From: Pilatotrama ljubarskyi
Lineage: Eukaryota > Basidiomycota > Agaricomycetes > Polyporales > Polyporaceae
Assembly (NCBI GenBank): GCA_022385805.1
Contig: MU277671.1
Location: forward strand, 814,808 to 878,807
Direction: 5' to 3'
DNA length: 64,000 bases
Part shown: positions 1 through 11,805 of the stretch, one piece after another
Position numbering within the stretch: position 1 is the stretch's first letter
Layout: every line of letters begins with the position of its first letter
Made by a program: the position numbers and the translations under genes
The notes under the pieces: model-generated
Database searches by the model: none
What the model was told of the DNA's origin: nothing
The model's input: only the letters and a program-made list of their open reading frames with translations

Positions 1-210
1 TTTACGTACGGGGAAGGCATTGGTGGTGTATGAGATGAGAAGACAGGTCTGCAGTGACGAGAGCATGAGTTTCTTGCCTCTGCCGTACTTCCCGGGGGTA
101 TACTCGCCTTTCCCACCGCACCATCTCCTACAACAACACCTGACTGCGTGTCAGCGCACGAGGGCTTGGGCGCGAGGCGAGCGCCACGACTCACATTTAA
201 TGGCCTGCAT
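1..210 (-). CDS. rac1: Rac1-type Rho-family small GTPase, 5' end only (gene continues past the left edge)
   Basis: Reading the minus strand from the ATG at 210, three exons (210-195, 139-108, 48-10) join into MQAIKCVVVGDGAVGK followed by TCLLISYTTNAFP. This is the extreme N-terminus of Rac, with the P-loop GDGAVGKT. The residues AI at positions 3-4 and NAFP after the effector-proximal YTT favour Rac over Cdc42 (which has TI and NKFP). Rho GTPases of this type control actin polarity and hyphal growth at the plasma membrane. Introns are 194-140 (GT-AG, phase 1) and 107-49, which starts with GC rather than GT and splits the P-loop exactly between Lys and Thr. A third intron starts at 9 (gtacgt). 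The exons are too short to show up as an ORF. A CT-rich tract on the coding strand upstream (about 480-425) fits a fungal promoter or 5' UTR. The rest of the gene lies outside the window. Confidence 0.9.
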
Positions 211-1096
211 TCTGTGTATTCAGGGTCGTCTAAGTGTTCTCCGGTTTCGTGGCTTGGAGGGGGATATCTTGGGTGACGTTCACGAGAGGGGGAGACGGGT
301 GGGAGGGGGATACGCGGGCAGTGACGATGGGATGGCAACGCGGGTGAGTTACCGAAGTGTAGGAAGGAGACGTGTGGAGAATGCGTTACCTGGATAGATA
401 CAAGAGCGGAAGAAGACGAGGCGTAAGAAATGTGAGCGTAGGAGGGAGGAGGAAGAGGGAAGAGGAATGGAGGAGAGATTGGGCGTAGGCTGTACTGATC
501 GTCTTTACGATGTTGGTTCTACGCCAAAGTAACCATATCCGAAATCATCCTCCTCCTTTCTCACGTCCTCCTCTCCACTCCCCCGCCTTTCTCCCCCTTC
601 AACCTCCACAAAAAATTGTTTCGAGCGCGTTCGCGCCAGCAGCCCTTCGGAGGGTGTTTGTGTGCGACACAGGCTGCACAAGCACGGCTGTCATGTACAA
701 GGTGCACGTACGACCCAATTTGCACATATAAATGCCGGTCCCGCGGACAAGCCGCGTCTTTCCATCGGACGTTCTTATGTCCGTCCCGGCTGATGCGCTC
801 AGATGCGCCCTCATGTGAGGAGATCTGCAGGTCGTCCTTAGGCCGCACCAGCAGGGATGAACGGTTGATGCACGCTCGATATCCTCGTCCGACGTGTTAT
901 CAAGATGTCTGTACAACTCTGCACCCGGGTCTCTTTCTGGTCGCTCGTTCGCACGTACGCCGGCCACAGCAGAGGCGTCAATCCAATGACATCAGGCCGC
1001 CCTGTTCCATTCCGCCAGCCACCACAGGCTGCGTCTTCTGTCTTCAAAGCCATACAGACTGCCCTGAACGCAAGCCGCATCTCCTGAGCTCTCAAC
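211..1096. other. Divergent intergenic region between the Rac gene and the histidine phosphatase
   Basis: About 890 nt with no convincing exon on either strand. It holds two oppositely oriented pyrimidine tracts, about 425-480 (CT-rich on the minus strand, Rac side) and about 538-605 (CT-rich on the plus strand), as expected for two promoters. A TATA-like ATATAAAT at 725-732 is some 365 nt before the phosphatase ATG. That is far for a TATA box unless the transcript has a long or spliced leader. Open frames here, including a 162-codon one from 616, have no recognisable protein features. Confidence 0.6.
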
Positions 1097-2227
1097 ATGT
1101 CTGAACGGCCTATGCCCCGTCTTTTCCTCATTCGTCACGGTACGAATCACTGCAGAATTGCTTTCTATGCGCTTGAGCACTCATGCAAATAATTCCGGCT
1201 GCACACAGGCCAGACAGAGTGGTCCATCAACGGGTCAGTCCAATACGCATGACAAAACACGTCTTGTTCGTGCGCGACTGATACGATTCTCTTGACAGTC
1301 GCCACGTCTGTCGCGTTTCAGTCTCTTGTCTGACGCATTGCACCGCTGACGCGACTGATCTCATCAGACCGGTCGAACAGACATTCCCCTCACCGCTCAA
1401 GGCGAACAAGAAGCAGCGGAACAGGCCAAGATACTGGTCGGCGAAGGGAGTTAGTAACGCGGACCTCATTATGACTACGAACATAGGCTTACTATCAGTG
1501 ACTGACAGAGGTCATCGACCCCAGGAACATCTGTACGGTCTTTGTGTCGCCTAGGATTCGCGCCCACAGGACGTTCCACCTGCTGTTCGATCATCTCCCC
1601 GAAGTCCCACACCATGTCACCACCGAAGAGGTGAGGGAATGGGACTACGGCGAGTACGAGGGCCTCCTATCCTCGGAAATCAAGCAGAAGAACCCGAAGT
1701 GGAACATCTGGACGGATGGGTGGGTGGAACCACGCGGTTTGCTGCGTGCTTCAACTGACGTACTCTCCCAGCTGTCCTGGTGGCGAAAGCACTGAGGAGA
1801 TGTGCAGCCGAGTTGACACTGTCATCAGCAAGGTCGGCCACGTTCCTCTCTCACCTCCGACGACTTTCCTGACGGTCGCCAGGTCCGCGAGCATCACCGC
1901 GCCTGGAAGGAAGAAGGCAAAGGATGCCGCGACGTCGTGATCGTAGCTCATGGCCACTTCAACCGTGTCTTTATCGCACGTTGGATCAACTTCCCGCTCT
2001 CGCTAGGTAAGCCGAGAACTCGGGTCCCAGGGAGATGCACGTCATCCTGACTAGCTCCTGACTAGGGACGCACTTCAACGTGGAGCCTGCAGGTGTAAGT
2101 CCTCAAATCAGACACAGTCAACATGCTGGAAGCTCACCCCCGACAGATTGCCATCCTCGGGTACAATCATAATAACCTCGCGGAGCCTGCGCTGAACGCA
2201 CTCAACCTGTATGCGAAGCCGAGATAA
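1097..2227 (+). CDS. SHB17: Histidine phosphatase, sedoheptulose-1,7-bisphosphatase (Shb17)-like
   Basis: Nine exons (1097-1139, 1209-1233, 1299-1305, 1368-1449, 1509-1719, 1772-1832, 1883-2006, 2066-2094, 2147-2227) give 220 residues. The catalytic RHG motif is at the N-terminus (LFLIRHGQTEWSINGRHTG, His 14), followed by SPR-RAH, the acid/base region REWDYGEYEG, the GCPGGES loop and the second catalytic His in VIVAHGHFNR. The end, GIAILGYNHNNLAEPAL, resembles the Shb17 C-terminus (GIGVLSYAHHNIDEPAL) rather than a glycolytic mutase. Shb17 dephosphorylates sedoheptulose-1,7-bisphosphate and feeds riboneogenesis in the cytosol; the exact substrate here is inferred from family. Exon 3 is only 7 nt and completes the codons for Gly-Arg-His. 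No other splice reading restores this conserved segment. Confidence 0.88.
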
Positions 2228-2544
2228 GGGCTTGTAATTCCCCGCGTACTGCATACGATGTGTAGGGAAGCAAGCGCACAAAGAAGGACTGATATCATAC
2301 GATTATGTTAGATCGTTGCTAGCTGGATGCGGTCGGGGATATAGATGAGCTGTGGATGATTCGAGTGTAGTAGCGCTGTGGCCCAAGTCGCGCCAGAGCG
2401 ACGCGTCGGCGTAGACGCGCCTGTACAGTTGTGTTATTGTTTGCTTGTCGGCCCCGGGTCTATCACAAACTCCCATCTTGTGGTGATCCCACTCTGCGCA
2501 CTGTGCTTCCCGCACAGTTTTCTACTCTTACTGATACTACTCTA
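2228..2544. other. Intergenic: 3' UTR of the phosphatase and promoter of the coiled-coil gene
   Basis: 317 nt with no exon-like content. The last 40 nt before the next ATG are pyrimidine-rich, as in a typical fungal leader. Confidence 0.6.
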
Positions 2545-5500
2545 ATGGCCGAAGTTGAAGCACAACACGTCCCGGCACCCGACCCTCAGCCCCAGGAGGA
2601 CGAGGTGCGTTCTGAAGGGTCCGGCGCGGTCGAGGCTGCACAACCGGAGACGGATGGAGAACATGAGGCGTCTGACGTGGTAGAAACGACTTCGGATGGC
2701 GGCCCTGCGGAGAGCGTGGCCGAGGACAAGCCTGCTGAGGATGGGCCGACCGCAAATGGAGACAACTTGAAGGAAGCTGAGCCCGTCGACGCCCCGGCCG
2801 ACATACCCAAGGAGAACGCGAAGGAGGCTGCATCTCCTCCCGCCTCCCCAGCAAAGAAGATCACTGCCAAGTCCTCAATCAATGTGAAGCCTCCAGCTGG
2901 AAAGACTGCGGGAGGACCTCCTACTCCGCTGGTGAAGAAGGTACGTGTCACTTCCTCGGATGCCACGATGAAAGCCGCCTGTGCCAGGCATGCTCAATCA
3001 AAGTGTGAACGCCGCGCATAGATCATCAACTCCGGCACGTTTGGGTCTGGCGCGGTCAAGGCTGCACCCACCGCAGCGAAGGCAACTGCTGCGCCTGCTG
3101 CCAGGACGCCCTCTGCTACTGCTGCTCTCAAGAAGACTGCCAGTGCTGGCGCCGCCGCCGCAAAGCCTACCACGACCGCATCGAAAGCCATGCCGCCCCC
3201 AAGACAGAACTCGACGTCCGTTGCGCCCCCGGCGACCACCGCGGTACGCCGCCAGTCTCTCGCTCCCAGGGCGCCGGCTGCCGCTCCGGGAAGGACACCG
3301 TTGTCGTCTTCTACGGCGTCCAAGCCCGCTCCCGCCCCCCGTGCTTCCGCCGCAACTCCCGATTCCACCACCGCACTCAAGTCTTCGGCGACTGCGCGCC
3401 CTCGCGCTTCAGTGAGTGAAGGTGTCAAGAGGACCGTGTCCGGCTCCAAGCCCAGCTCCGCTTCAACTGCCACTGCGAGGCCTTCTAGCACTGCTTCTAC
3501 TCGGACGGCGAGGACGCCTGGAGCTCAGTCCATCTCTTCGATCAAGGAGGTCCGGGATGACAGTAAGGCGGTCGCTGACCTGCAGAGCAAGGTATGTTAC
3601 ACTCTTACACACTATTGACAGCCAACTCATTTCGGATCACAGTTGGACGCCGCCAACACCACGCTCGACTCGAAGACCGGTGCCACTTCCCTGCTCGAGA
3701 GCGAAATCGCGAGCCTGAAGGCCTCCCTGGAAGCCGCTCAAGCGGAGGTCGAAGCCAAAGCGAGCGCTGTCGCCGAGCTGCAGGCCGCCAAAGCCAAGGC
3801 TGAGGAGGAACTTGAGGCGATCCGGGATTCTCTCGAGAAACTGCAGTCCGAACAGACTGGTGGATCGGCGCAGCTGGAGGCTGTCCGTAGCGAGGTGCGC
3901 GGATTTCAGATAGCCTGCGGGTTTCGTGCTCATCGTGTTTCGCACAGCTTGAGGCGTCAAAGGCTGCCAATGCCGCCCAAACGGAGCTCGTTGCTTCCCT
4001 TCAATCACAGCTGGAGGCCCTCCAGGCGGAGGTTGTTGCCGCTAAGGAGAATCTCGATGCCCTCCGTGCCTCGGGCGACGCCGCGGCGAACGCTGCTGCT
4101 GCTGCCGAGGCCGAGCATGCCGCATTGCTTCAGGCCAAAGCAGACCTCGAAGCGATCAAGGCGGAGACGGACGCGCTGAAGACGGAGCAGAACCAGGCTC
4201 TCGCCGCTGCCCAGGCAAAGATCCAGGAGCTCGAGGAGAAGAGCTCCCGCGTCGAAGCTCTTCTCTCTGAGGTAGACGAACTCAAGCGCGAGAACGAGGA
4301 GAAGGCCAACAAGGTCTCCGAGCTCGAGGTCGAAATCTTGGAGCTCAAGGATGAGCAGGAGACCACCGGCGATGAGCATTCGAAGACGCTCGCCCGTATC
4401 AAGGAGCTCGAAGAGCAGCTTGAGCACTCTGCCGCCGCGGTTCAGAAGGCCCTCGAGGATGCTCAAGCCAAGGAGACCGAATTCGCCACCAAGTCCGAAG
4501 AGACATCGAAGGCTCACCAGGAACAGCTCGATAAGGCTGCAGCGGAGCACGCGGAGCTCCAAGCCCAGCTCGGTGCTCTGCAGGCCGAACTCGCTCAGGC
4601 CATCGCGGCTAACGAGCAGGCGAAAGCAGAAGCTCAGGCAACCGCGGAGGCACATCAGAGCCAGCTTGCGGAAGCCGAGAAACTCCGCCAAGAGGTCGAA
4701 GCTAAGTTGTCCGAGGAGATCGCCAGGATCACCGCTGAGCTCGAGGTGTGTGCAATGTGTTATCTTGTCGCTGACCAGTGCAAGTGCTCAAGGCTCCTTA
4801 CAGAGTCAAGAGGCGAAGTACAACGAGAAGGTCGACGCAGTCAAGGCCGAACATGACCAGCTCCTCCAGGAAGCATTCGAGCGTGCCAAGGTTAGATTGA
4901 ATCTTCTTAGTCCTTCACACGATGCTGACGTAGCGCAGAACGAGGCAGGCGACATTCACAGCCAAGATCTTCAGAAGCTTCGGGCCGAGTCTCAGGCTGC
5001 CATTGAGCAACTTCGCGCTGCGCATCAGCACACCATCGAGGAGCTCAAGGCCGAGCACCAGGCTGCGCTCGAGGGCCAGGTCAAGGCACTCGAGAAGCAG
5101 CTTGCGAACCAGGCGCTCGAACTGAAGGCCACCCAGGAGGACCTCGCGAAGGCCAAGTCTGCTCTCTCCTCCGTCACGCAGGAGCTGGAGTCGACGAAGG
5201 CGCAGCTCGAGGAGGCTCGGCAGCTCGTGGCATCCATGGACAAGTCCGACAAGGACGAGGTCATTGCGCAGCTCAACCGGGACCTCGCTAACCTTCGTGA
5301 AGATCACGCCTCACTCAATGAGATGTTCCTCGCTACGAAAGGTTCCCTCGGAGAGATGGCCGACAACCACGTGAAGGAGCTCGAGGAGGCTGCGAAGACG
5401 CGCGCGGAGGAGGTCACGAAGCTTCGTGCCGCACACCAGGAGGAGGTCGCAGCCTTGTCTCAGGAGAGGTCGCAGCTTCTCACTAGGCTCTCTGACCTCG

Positions 5501-6135
5501 AGGGCGAGCTCGCGACGGTGAAGGCTGCTCTTGCTGCGGGTCCCGCCACTCCTTCGAAGAGCAACGGCTCTGCGCACCAGCGCACTCCCAGCGTGTCTCG
5601 GGACGAGCTGCAGAAGCTGCATGAGGCCCATAACGCGAAGATGCACGATCTCGAAGCTGAGCATGAGCGGGCGATTCGCGCGTTGAGGGAGGAGCTCGAG
5701 ATCACCCGCGTCAAGGCCGACGATCTCCAACAAGAGGTCGCGCGCAAGACGATGGAGATCCAATACCTGGAACAAGATCAAGAGGAGAACCAAGATCAGA
5801 TCACACGGTACGTCAAGGTTTTCGGCTTCAAGAGTTTCGTAGGAGCGCTGTTCACGCTGGCCGTGATTTACGGACTCTTTTGATATCTCCTGCTTTCGTT
5901 CGTTCTACATTGTTTATTTGCTTGCTGTCCCGTTGCTGCTCGTTCTTCCATCACTCTCGTTTCATATCATTCGACTGGATAACGCCACCTTTCGTTTCAC
6001 ACCTATTATAATCCCGCGCGCACGTGGATCTAATACTCATGCCACGCTCTTTCCTCGACTACGCACTTGCGAAACAGATTGAAGGAAGACCTCGAGCATC
6101 TCCAGGAGCAACTCAAGGCAAAGGAGAACGCATGA
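2545..6135 (+). CDS. Large coiled-coil protein with two alternative C-termini (soluble or tail-anchored)
   Basis: Exons 2545-2940, 3022-3591, 3643-3894, 3948-4745, 4804-4890, 4939-5807 and 6078-6135 give 1,009 residues. Residues 1 to about 130 are acidic and low-complexity, about 130-320 are an Ala/Ser/Pro/Thr-rich basic stretch, and from about 320 almost to the end the protein is continuous heptad-rich coiled coil (repeated ELE, LEEA, AEHQ patterns). I do not recognise a named orthologue; such proteins are often labelled M-protein repeat proteins in basidiomycetes. The last intron (5808-6077, 270 nt) is much longer than the others (about 50-80 nt). If retained, it reads on in frame for 25 codons to a TGA at 5881-5883, ending in a hydrophobic segment VGALFTLAVIYGLF. 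That isoform would have 1,015 residues and be tail-anchored; the spliced form ends in more coiled coil (LKEDLEHLQEQLKAKENA). Role unknown; a tether or scaffold is plausible. Confidence 0.85.
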
Positions 6136-7097
6136 CCGGCGAAACTCGGTAGCCTCGTGGCGCCCGCACGGAATACGCGCGTACGCCCGCCGGTTGTCTT
6201 CGCATCGCCTCATGGAAGCCGCCCCGCACCCTCGCAAGGACGGGACGCTCATCGCCCGGACTCGACGCACAGTACGCACCAAGGTTCCGCAGCGTAACAT
6301 TGGGTATAACATTTCCTCCCTTCTCACCATACCCCCCTTCTCGCCACTGCCGACACGACTCTGATTGCTGGTCCCGCTGCCCTTGCATTCGCTCCCTTCG
6401 ACTTTCAGCCTATCAACGTCATCCTTCCTATGTTACCCGCTGCACTCCTATACCCGCCTGCCGCTCTACACCCTCACCCATGCCTGCTACGGACGTCTTG
6501 CTAGTCTACACAGTACTGTCGTTGTCGCGTAATTGAAACTGTGGTTGGCGAGAGACAATGTTAACAGTCTGGTCTGAGGATTAGACGGCATGATATATGC
6601 TGCCTTGCAGACGTCGGTGTGAGGTTGCCGGGCGAAGCTCTTGGCACCGCTTTCCATATATGGGTGTGTGAACGTTGTGGCGCTGTACGCGCTGAACTTG
6701 TACTTAGCAACCAAATGCCCCACCCACAGGAGCCCACAGGGCATGCGAGCTGATCATGGTCATGGACGAGAGTACTGGCAAGATGATTGGTATATTCAGA
6801 TAGTCCTTGCAGGTTACATAGAACGGTTGCCGGGAGCATTGCTGAAAGCATTTCAGCGCGCCTCGATGGTATGCATGTAATACCGTATTACGATAAGCCA
6901 AGAGAAAACTCAATTGGCGGCCCGCCTCTCTGTACAGCGGCGGGCCCTTGCCGAGTGCGACCTTGACTCGTCTCAGCGGTCCCGCTTCGGCTATCCGAGT
7001 CGCTGCTGGGTATACATAAACATACATGGGAACATGTGACAAGTTCGCTCTCTTGCTGTAGTTTTCTCTTGTCACCACACTCTCCGCATCCTTCGCA
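6136..7097. other. Intergenic: 3' UTR and ABC-transporter promoter
   Basis: About 960 nt. I find no exon structure. The AT-rich run around 7010-7030 (tatacataaacatac), about 70-90 nt before the ATG at 7098, is the best candidate for a core promoter. Confidence 0.5.
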
Positions 7098-10000
7098 ATG
7101 GCGTCCAACTCGTCTCATCAGTCCACGGGTGCGGGTGAGGCAGTGTCAGAGAACGTAACGCAGGTTGCAAGCCAGCAGCCTGCGCCTGCGCGAAGGGGCC
7201 TCTTCGGCAGGCGCAAGAAGACCCGGACGCAACATGAGGAAGAGAAACAAGCCGAAGAAACCGTAATAGACGGCGTGGCAGCGGTAAAGCCTCCCGCTCA
7301 GCCAAAGCCTGTTTCTCTCCCCCAGCTTTTCAGGTGAGTTTCTTGGAATAGTAGGCGAACTTGTGTCGGCTCAACGCCAGCCTGCAGGTACTCTACCAAG
7401 ACAGATATTCTGCTAGACTGCATCGGCGTGCTCGCGGCAATATGTGCAGGAGCGGCACAGGTGCGTATGAATATATAGACGGAATCCTATCCCGTTTGAC
7501 ATATTCTTCCCTCAGCCTCTTATGGCGCTGCTCTTTGGCCGGCTTACCCAGGACTTCGTAGCGTTCGGTACTGCTCTCCAAGTTTCTCGGGATCCTAGCG
7601 ACCCCCAAGCGCAGGCTGCGGCCCAAGCGGAGCTTCCCTCCACTGCTGCTGCATTCAAGCATTCATCCGCCCTCAACGCTTCGTACTTGGTCTACATCGG
7701 TATGAGCACTGCAAATTCGATCTGTGCGCAAGCACTGACCTTGTACAAAGGAATTGGGATGTTTGTTTGCACCTATGTCTACATGGCTACCTGGGTCTAC
7801 ACAAGTGAAGCTAATGCTAGGCGTATTCGCGAGCGTTACCTCCGTGCTGTTCTCCGTCAAGACATCGCATACTTTGACAACGTGGGTGCAGGAGAGATCG
7901 CCACACGTATTCAGGCCGACACGCGTAAGTGTCTACGGAGGTCACCGCTATGTGTTGCTGTTCAACCGTCGCCCACTTCAGATGTCGTGCAGCGAGGTCT
8001 TTCGGAGAAGGTCGCCCTCGCCGTCAACTGGCTCTCGGCCTTTGTGACCGGTTACGTCGTTGCATATGTGCGCTGTTGGCGGCTCGCGCTGGCGATGTCT
8101 TCGATTCTGCCATGCACGATCATCGCGACTGCTTTGTTGGGCGGATTCATCTCCAAGTACGCCATGACCTCCCTCCAGTATGGCGCAGAGGGCGGTTCGC
8201 TCGCCGAAGAAGTCATCTCGACCATCCGGACTGCTCAGGCGTTTGGAATACAGCATATCCTCTCCGATCTATACAACAAGCATGTGTACAAGACTCATGC
8301 GATGGAGGTGAAGTCCGCCATATGGCAGGGGGTCCATATCTCGTTCTGGACCTTCCTCCTGTATGCCGCGTACGCGCTTGCCTTCAACTTCGGTACTACC
8401 CTCATCAACCACGGTGAAGGTAAGATTTTTGCTCGCTCAGTTCGTCCCCATTGGCATTAACCCGTTCCTGCCTGTCGGGGAATATAGCGACTGCCGGAGA
8501 AGTCGTCAGTGTCGTCCTCTCCATACTGGTCGGTTCCTTCTCTCTCGCATTGCTAGCTCCAGAACTACAGGGTTAGTGCTATTCAGCCGTTCGGATTTGT
8601 GCCAGCGACGTAGCTGACATGCTCTCTTACCAGCTGTCGCGCAAGCCTGCGGTGCGGCCGCTAAGCTCTACGAGACCATTGAGCGTGTCCCCCCTATTGA
8701 CTCTGCTTCCGAGGCGGGGTTGAAGCGTGAGAGCTGTACTGGAGAGATCTCGTTCGAACATGTCGACTTCAACTACCCTTCTCGTCCGGACGTGCCTGTG
8801 CTCAGAGACCTTTCGATCACTTTCCCGGTGGGCAAGATTTCCGCACTCGTCGGCGCGTCCGGCTCCGGAAAGTCTACGGTCATCTCTCTCATCGAGCGTT
8901 TCTATGACCCCCTCAAAGGGCTTGTCAAGCTGGACGGCGTCGACGTCAAGGACCTCAACATCAAGTGGCTCCGTTCGCAGATCGGTCTCGTTGCACAGGA
9001 ACCTGTCCTCTTCTCCACTACGATCAAGGCGAATGTCGCCCACGGCCTCATTGGTACCCGCTACGAGAACGCGAGGGAGGAAGAGAAGCTCCGTCTCGTG
9101 AAGGAGGCATGCGTCATGGCGAACGCGGACGGCTTTATTTCGAAGCTTCCCTCTGGTTACGACACGGTCGTTGGAGAGCGCGGCTTCCTCCTCTCCGGCG
9201 GGCAGAAGCAGCGCATTGCAATCGCTCGCGCTATCGTCTCGGACCCGCGCATCCTCTTGCTGGATGAAGCGACATCTGCCTTGGACACCCAGAGCGAAGG
9301 CATCGTGCAAAACGCCCTCGACAAGGCCGCTCACGGACGCACGACTATCACCATCGCCCACCGGTTGTCGACGATCAGGGATGCCGACCGCATCTTTGTC
9401 ATGGAGAACGGCGTCGTCGTCGAGTCGGGGACGCACGATGAACTCCTCCGTGACGAGAATGGGGCTTACTCCCGATTCGTGCTGGCGCAGAAGCTCCGGA
9501 GCGCGAATGCCGATCTCGCTCTCGGAACGGCGGACGAGGTTGCGGCACCGCACGAAAATGGTACGGACCCGGAGAAGCAGGCTACAGCGGAAGACCCCTT
9601 TGCGCTGCAGCGTACGAAGACAGAGCGGTCCGTGACCAGCCAGGTGCCAGTGTATGGTAAGGACAAGGAGGCAGGCCAGAAGAAGGACGGATACTCGATG
9701 GGGGACGTCATCGCGCGACTGGCAAGCATCAATCGGGATCAGTGGAAGCGGTACGTGTTTGCAACGATCGGCGCCATTGCCAACGGTGCGGCCTATCCGT
9801 GCCTCGGTATCGTCTTCGCGCGGGGTATCAATGGTTTCTCGGACACCACGAATGCGCAGCGTCGGTTTGACGGCGATCGGAATGCGCTCTGGTTCTTCGT
9901 CATCGCTCTGGCAGCTATGATCGTCAACTCCATCCAGCACTACTGCTTCGGTAGCTCTGCCGCACTGCTGGCTGCGAGGCTGCGCTCCATGACATTCCGG

Positions 10001-11805
10001 GCGATCCTCCGCCAAGACATCGAGTTCTTCGACAAGGAGGACAACAATACCGGCCAGCTCACGGCTTCTCTCAGCGGCGACCCGCAAAAGGTCCACGGTC
10101 TCGTAGGCCTCACTCTGAGCGTCATCGTTCAGAGTGTCGCTACGATCATCATCGGCGCGGTGCTGGGTCTGTCTTTTGCCTGGCAGCTCGGTCTTGTCGG
10201 CATCGCCTGCACTCCAGTCATGCTGTCCACGGGTTACGTTCGCCTCGTACGTCCTCCCTATTATGCCAGAGACGCACGATCTAACCATCACGATCTGATC
10301 GTCCTCGTAGCGTGTCATTGTCCTCAAGGATCAGCAGAACAAGAAGTCGCACGAAGTGTCTGCTCAACTCGCTTGCGAGGCCGCCGGGTCTATCCGCACC
10401 ATCGCCTCCCTCACGCGCGAAGAGGAGTGCTGCAGGCTGTACAGCGAGTCTCTGGAGGAGCCCTACCGGCGAACCAACAGATCCGCGATCTTCTCCAACG
10501 CCATATACGCCTTGACGCAAGCGCTGACGTTCTGGGTCATCGCCCTGGTGTTCTGGTACGGCTCGCTGCTCGTCGCTGAACAGAAACGAACCATTCTACA
10601 GTTCTTCGTCGGTCTCATGGTGCGCGAGTCGTTCTCTTTTCTGCCGCACCCCCATACTGACGTGCATCTCAGGGTACGACTTTCTCGGCCATCCAAGCTG
10701 GTAGTGTTTTCTCCGTCATTCCCGATATTGCGTCTGCCAAGAGCGCTGCGGCGGACATTCTCAAGCTCCTAGACTCGAAACCCAAGATTGACGCCGAGTC
10801 CCCTGAGGGCGAGGTCCCTAAGGACGTCCAGGGTCGCATCCATTTCGAAAATGTGCACTTCCGCTACCCCACTCGCCCGGACGTTCGCGTCCTTCGCGGT
10901 CTCGATCTCACGGTCGAGCCTGGTACCTACGTCGCCCTCGTCGGCGCGAGCGGTTGCGGCAAGAGTACGACTGTCCAGCTCATCGAGCGGTTCTATGACC
11001 CTCTGTCCGGCGCCATCTACGTGAGTGACGCCGCATCTCAGACGTGCCGGCTCATTGCTCACCTTGTTTCATCACAGCTCGACGACCAGCCCATCACGAA
11101 GTACAACATTTCTGAGTACCGCAGGAACATCTCGCTGGTGTCTCAGGAGCCGACGTTGTATGCTGGTACCGTCCGGTTCAACGTCTTGCTCGGCGCGACG
11201 AAGCCGAAGGAAGAGGTCACTCAGGAGGAGATCGAGGACGCTTGTCGCAACGCGAACATCTTGGACTTCATTCAGTCGCTGCCCGAGTGAGTGGCCCACT
11301 AACTCGCCATTATGATAGTGCTGACGCTGTCTTGTAGCGGCTTCGACACCGAGGTTGGCGGTAAGGGCTCCCAGCTGTCCGGTGGTCAGAAACGTACGTG
11401 GCCCTGCGTATCCTCCTCCATGAGCGAAAAGTGCTGACTTTCGCCACAGAGCGTATTGCCATTGCCCGTGCCTTGCTTCGCAACCCGAAGGTGCTGCTGC
11501 TCGATGAAGCGACGTCCGCGCTCGACTCCACCTCCGAGAAGGTCGTCCAGGAAGCGCTCGACAAGGCCGCCAAGGGTCGCACGACGATCGCCATCGCCCA
11601 CCGTCTGTCCACCATCCAGAACGCCGACCGCATGTACGCGTACACCGATCATCGACTTTCTTACCCAGGTTATACTGACGCCTTCTCTTTCAGATACTTC
11701 ATCCGCGACGGCGTGGTCGCCGAGGCCGGCACTCACGAAGAGCTGCTCGCTCTCAAGGGCGGCTACTTCGAGTTCGTCAAGTTGCAGGCCCAGGGGCCTA
11801 CCTAG
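7098..11805 (+). CDS. Full-size ABC transporter, ABCB/MDR type
   Basis: Thirteen exons (7098-7333, 7388-7460, 7516-7699, 7751-7924, 7982-8419, 8488-8571, 8634-10246, 10311-10619, 10673-11020, 11078-11286, 11338-11393, 11450-11633, 11694-11805) give 1,339 residues in the order TMD-NBD-TMD-NBD. NBD1 has Walker [10 protein letters not shown] (about residue 475), signature LSGGQ and Walker [16 protein letters not shown]2 has Walker [10 protein letters not shown] (about 1128), LSGGQ (about 1235) and [12 protein letters not shown], and H-loops [16 protein letters not shown] are present. Both halves are catalytically complete. The N-terminal 60 residues are basic and hydrophilic. This is the P-glycoprotein layout of fungal multidrug or leptomycin-type exporters, acting in the plasma membrane or an endomembrane; the substrate cannot be read from sequence. 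Mating-factor export (Ste6-like) is a less likely alternative. Confidence 0.95.

Noticed and set aside
616..1104. 162-codon plus-strand frame between the Rac and phosphatase genes
   Set aside because: Cys/Arg/Ser-rich with no domain, no consistent splice signals, and overlaps the start of the well-supported phosphatase gene in another frame.
4005..4691. 228-codon Leu-rich minus-strand frame that looks like a leucine-rich repeat protein
   Set aside because: Leucine richness comes from complementing the GAG/CAG-rich coiled-coil codons; it lies wholly inside a coding exon of the opposite strand.
8627..10327. 566-codon open frame on the minus strand
   Set aside because: It is antisense to the longest ABC-transporter exon. 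High GC with strong third-position bias leaves the opposite strand open, and the protein has no domain features.
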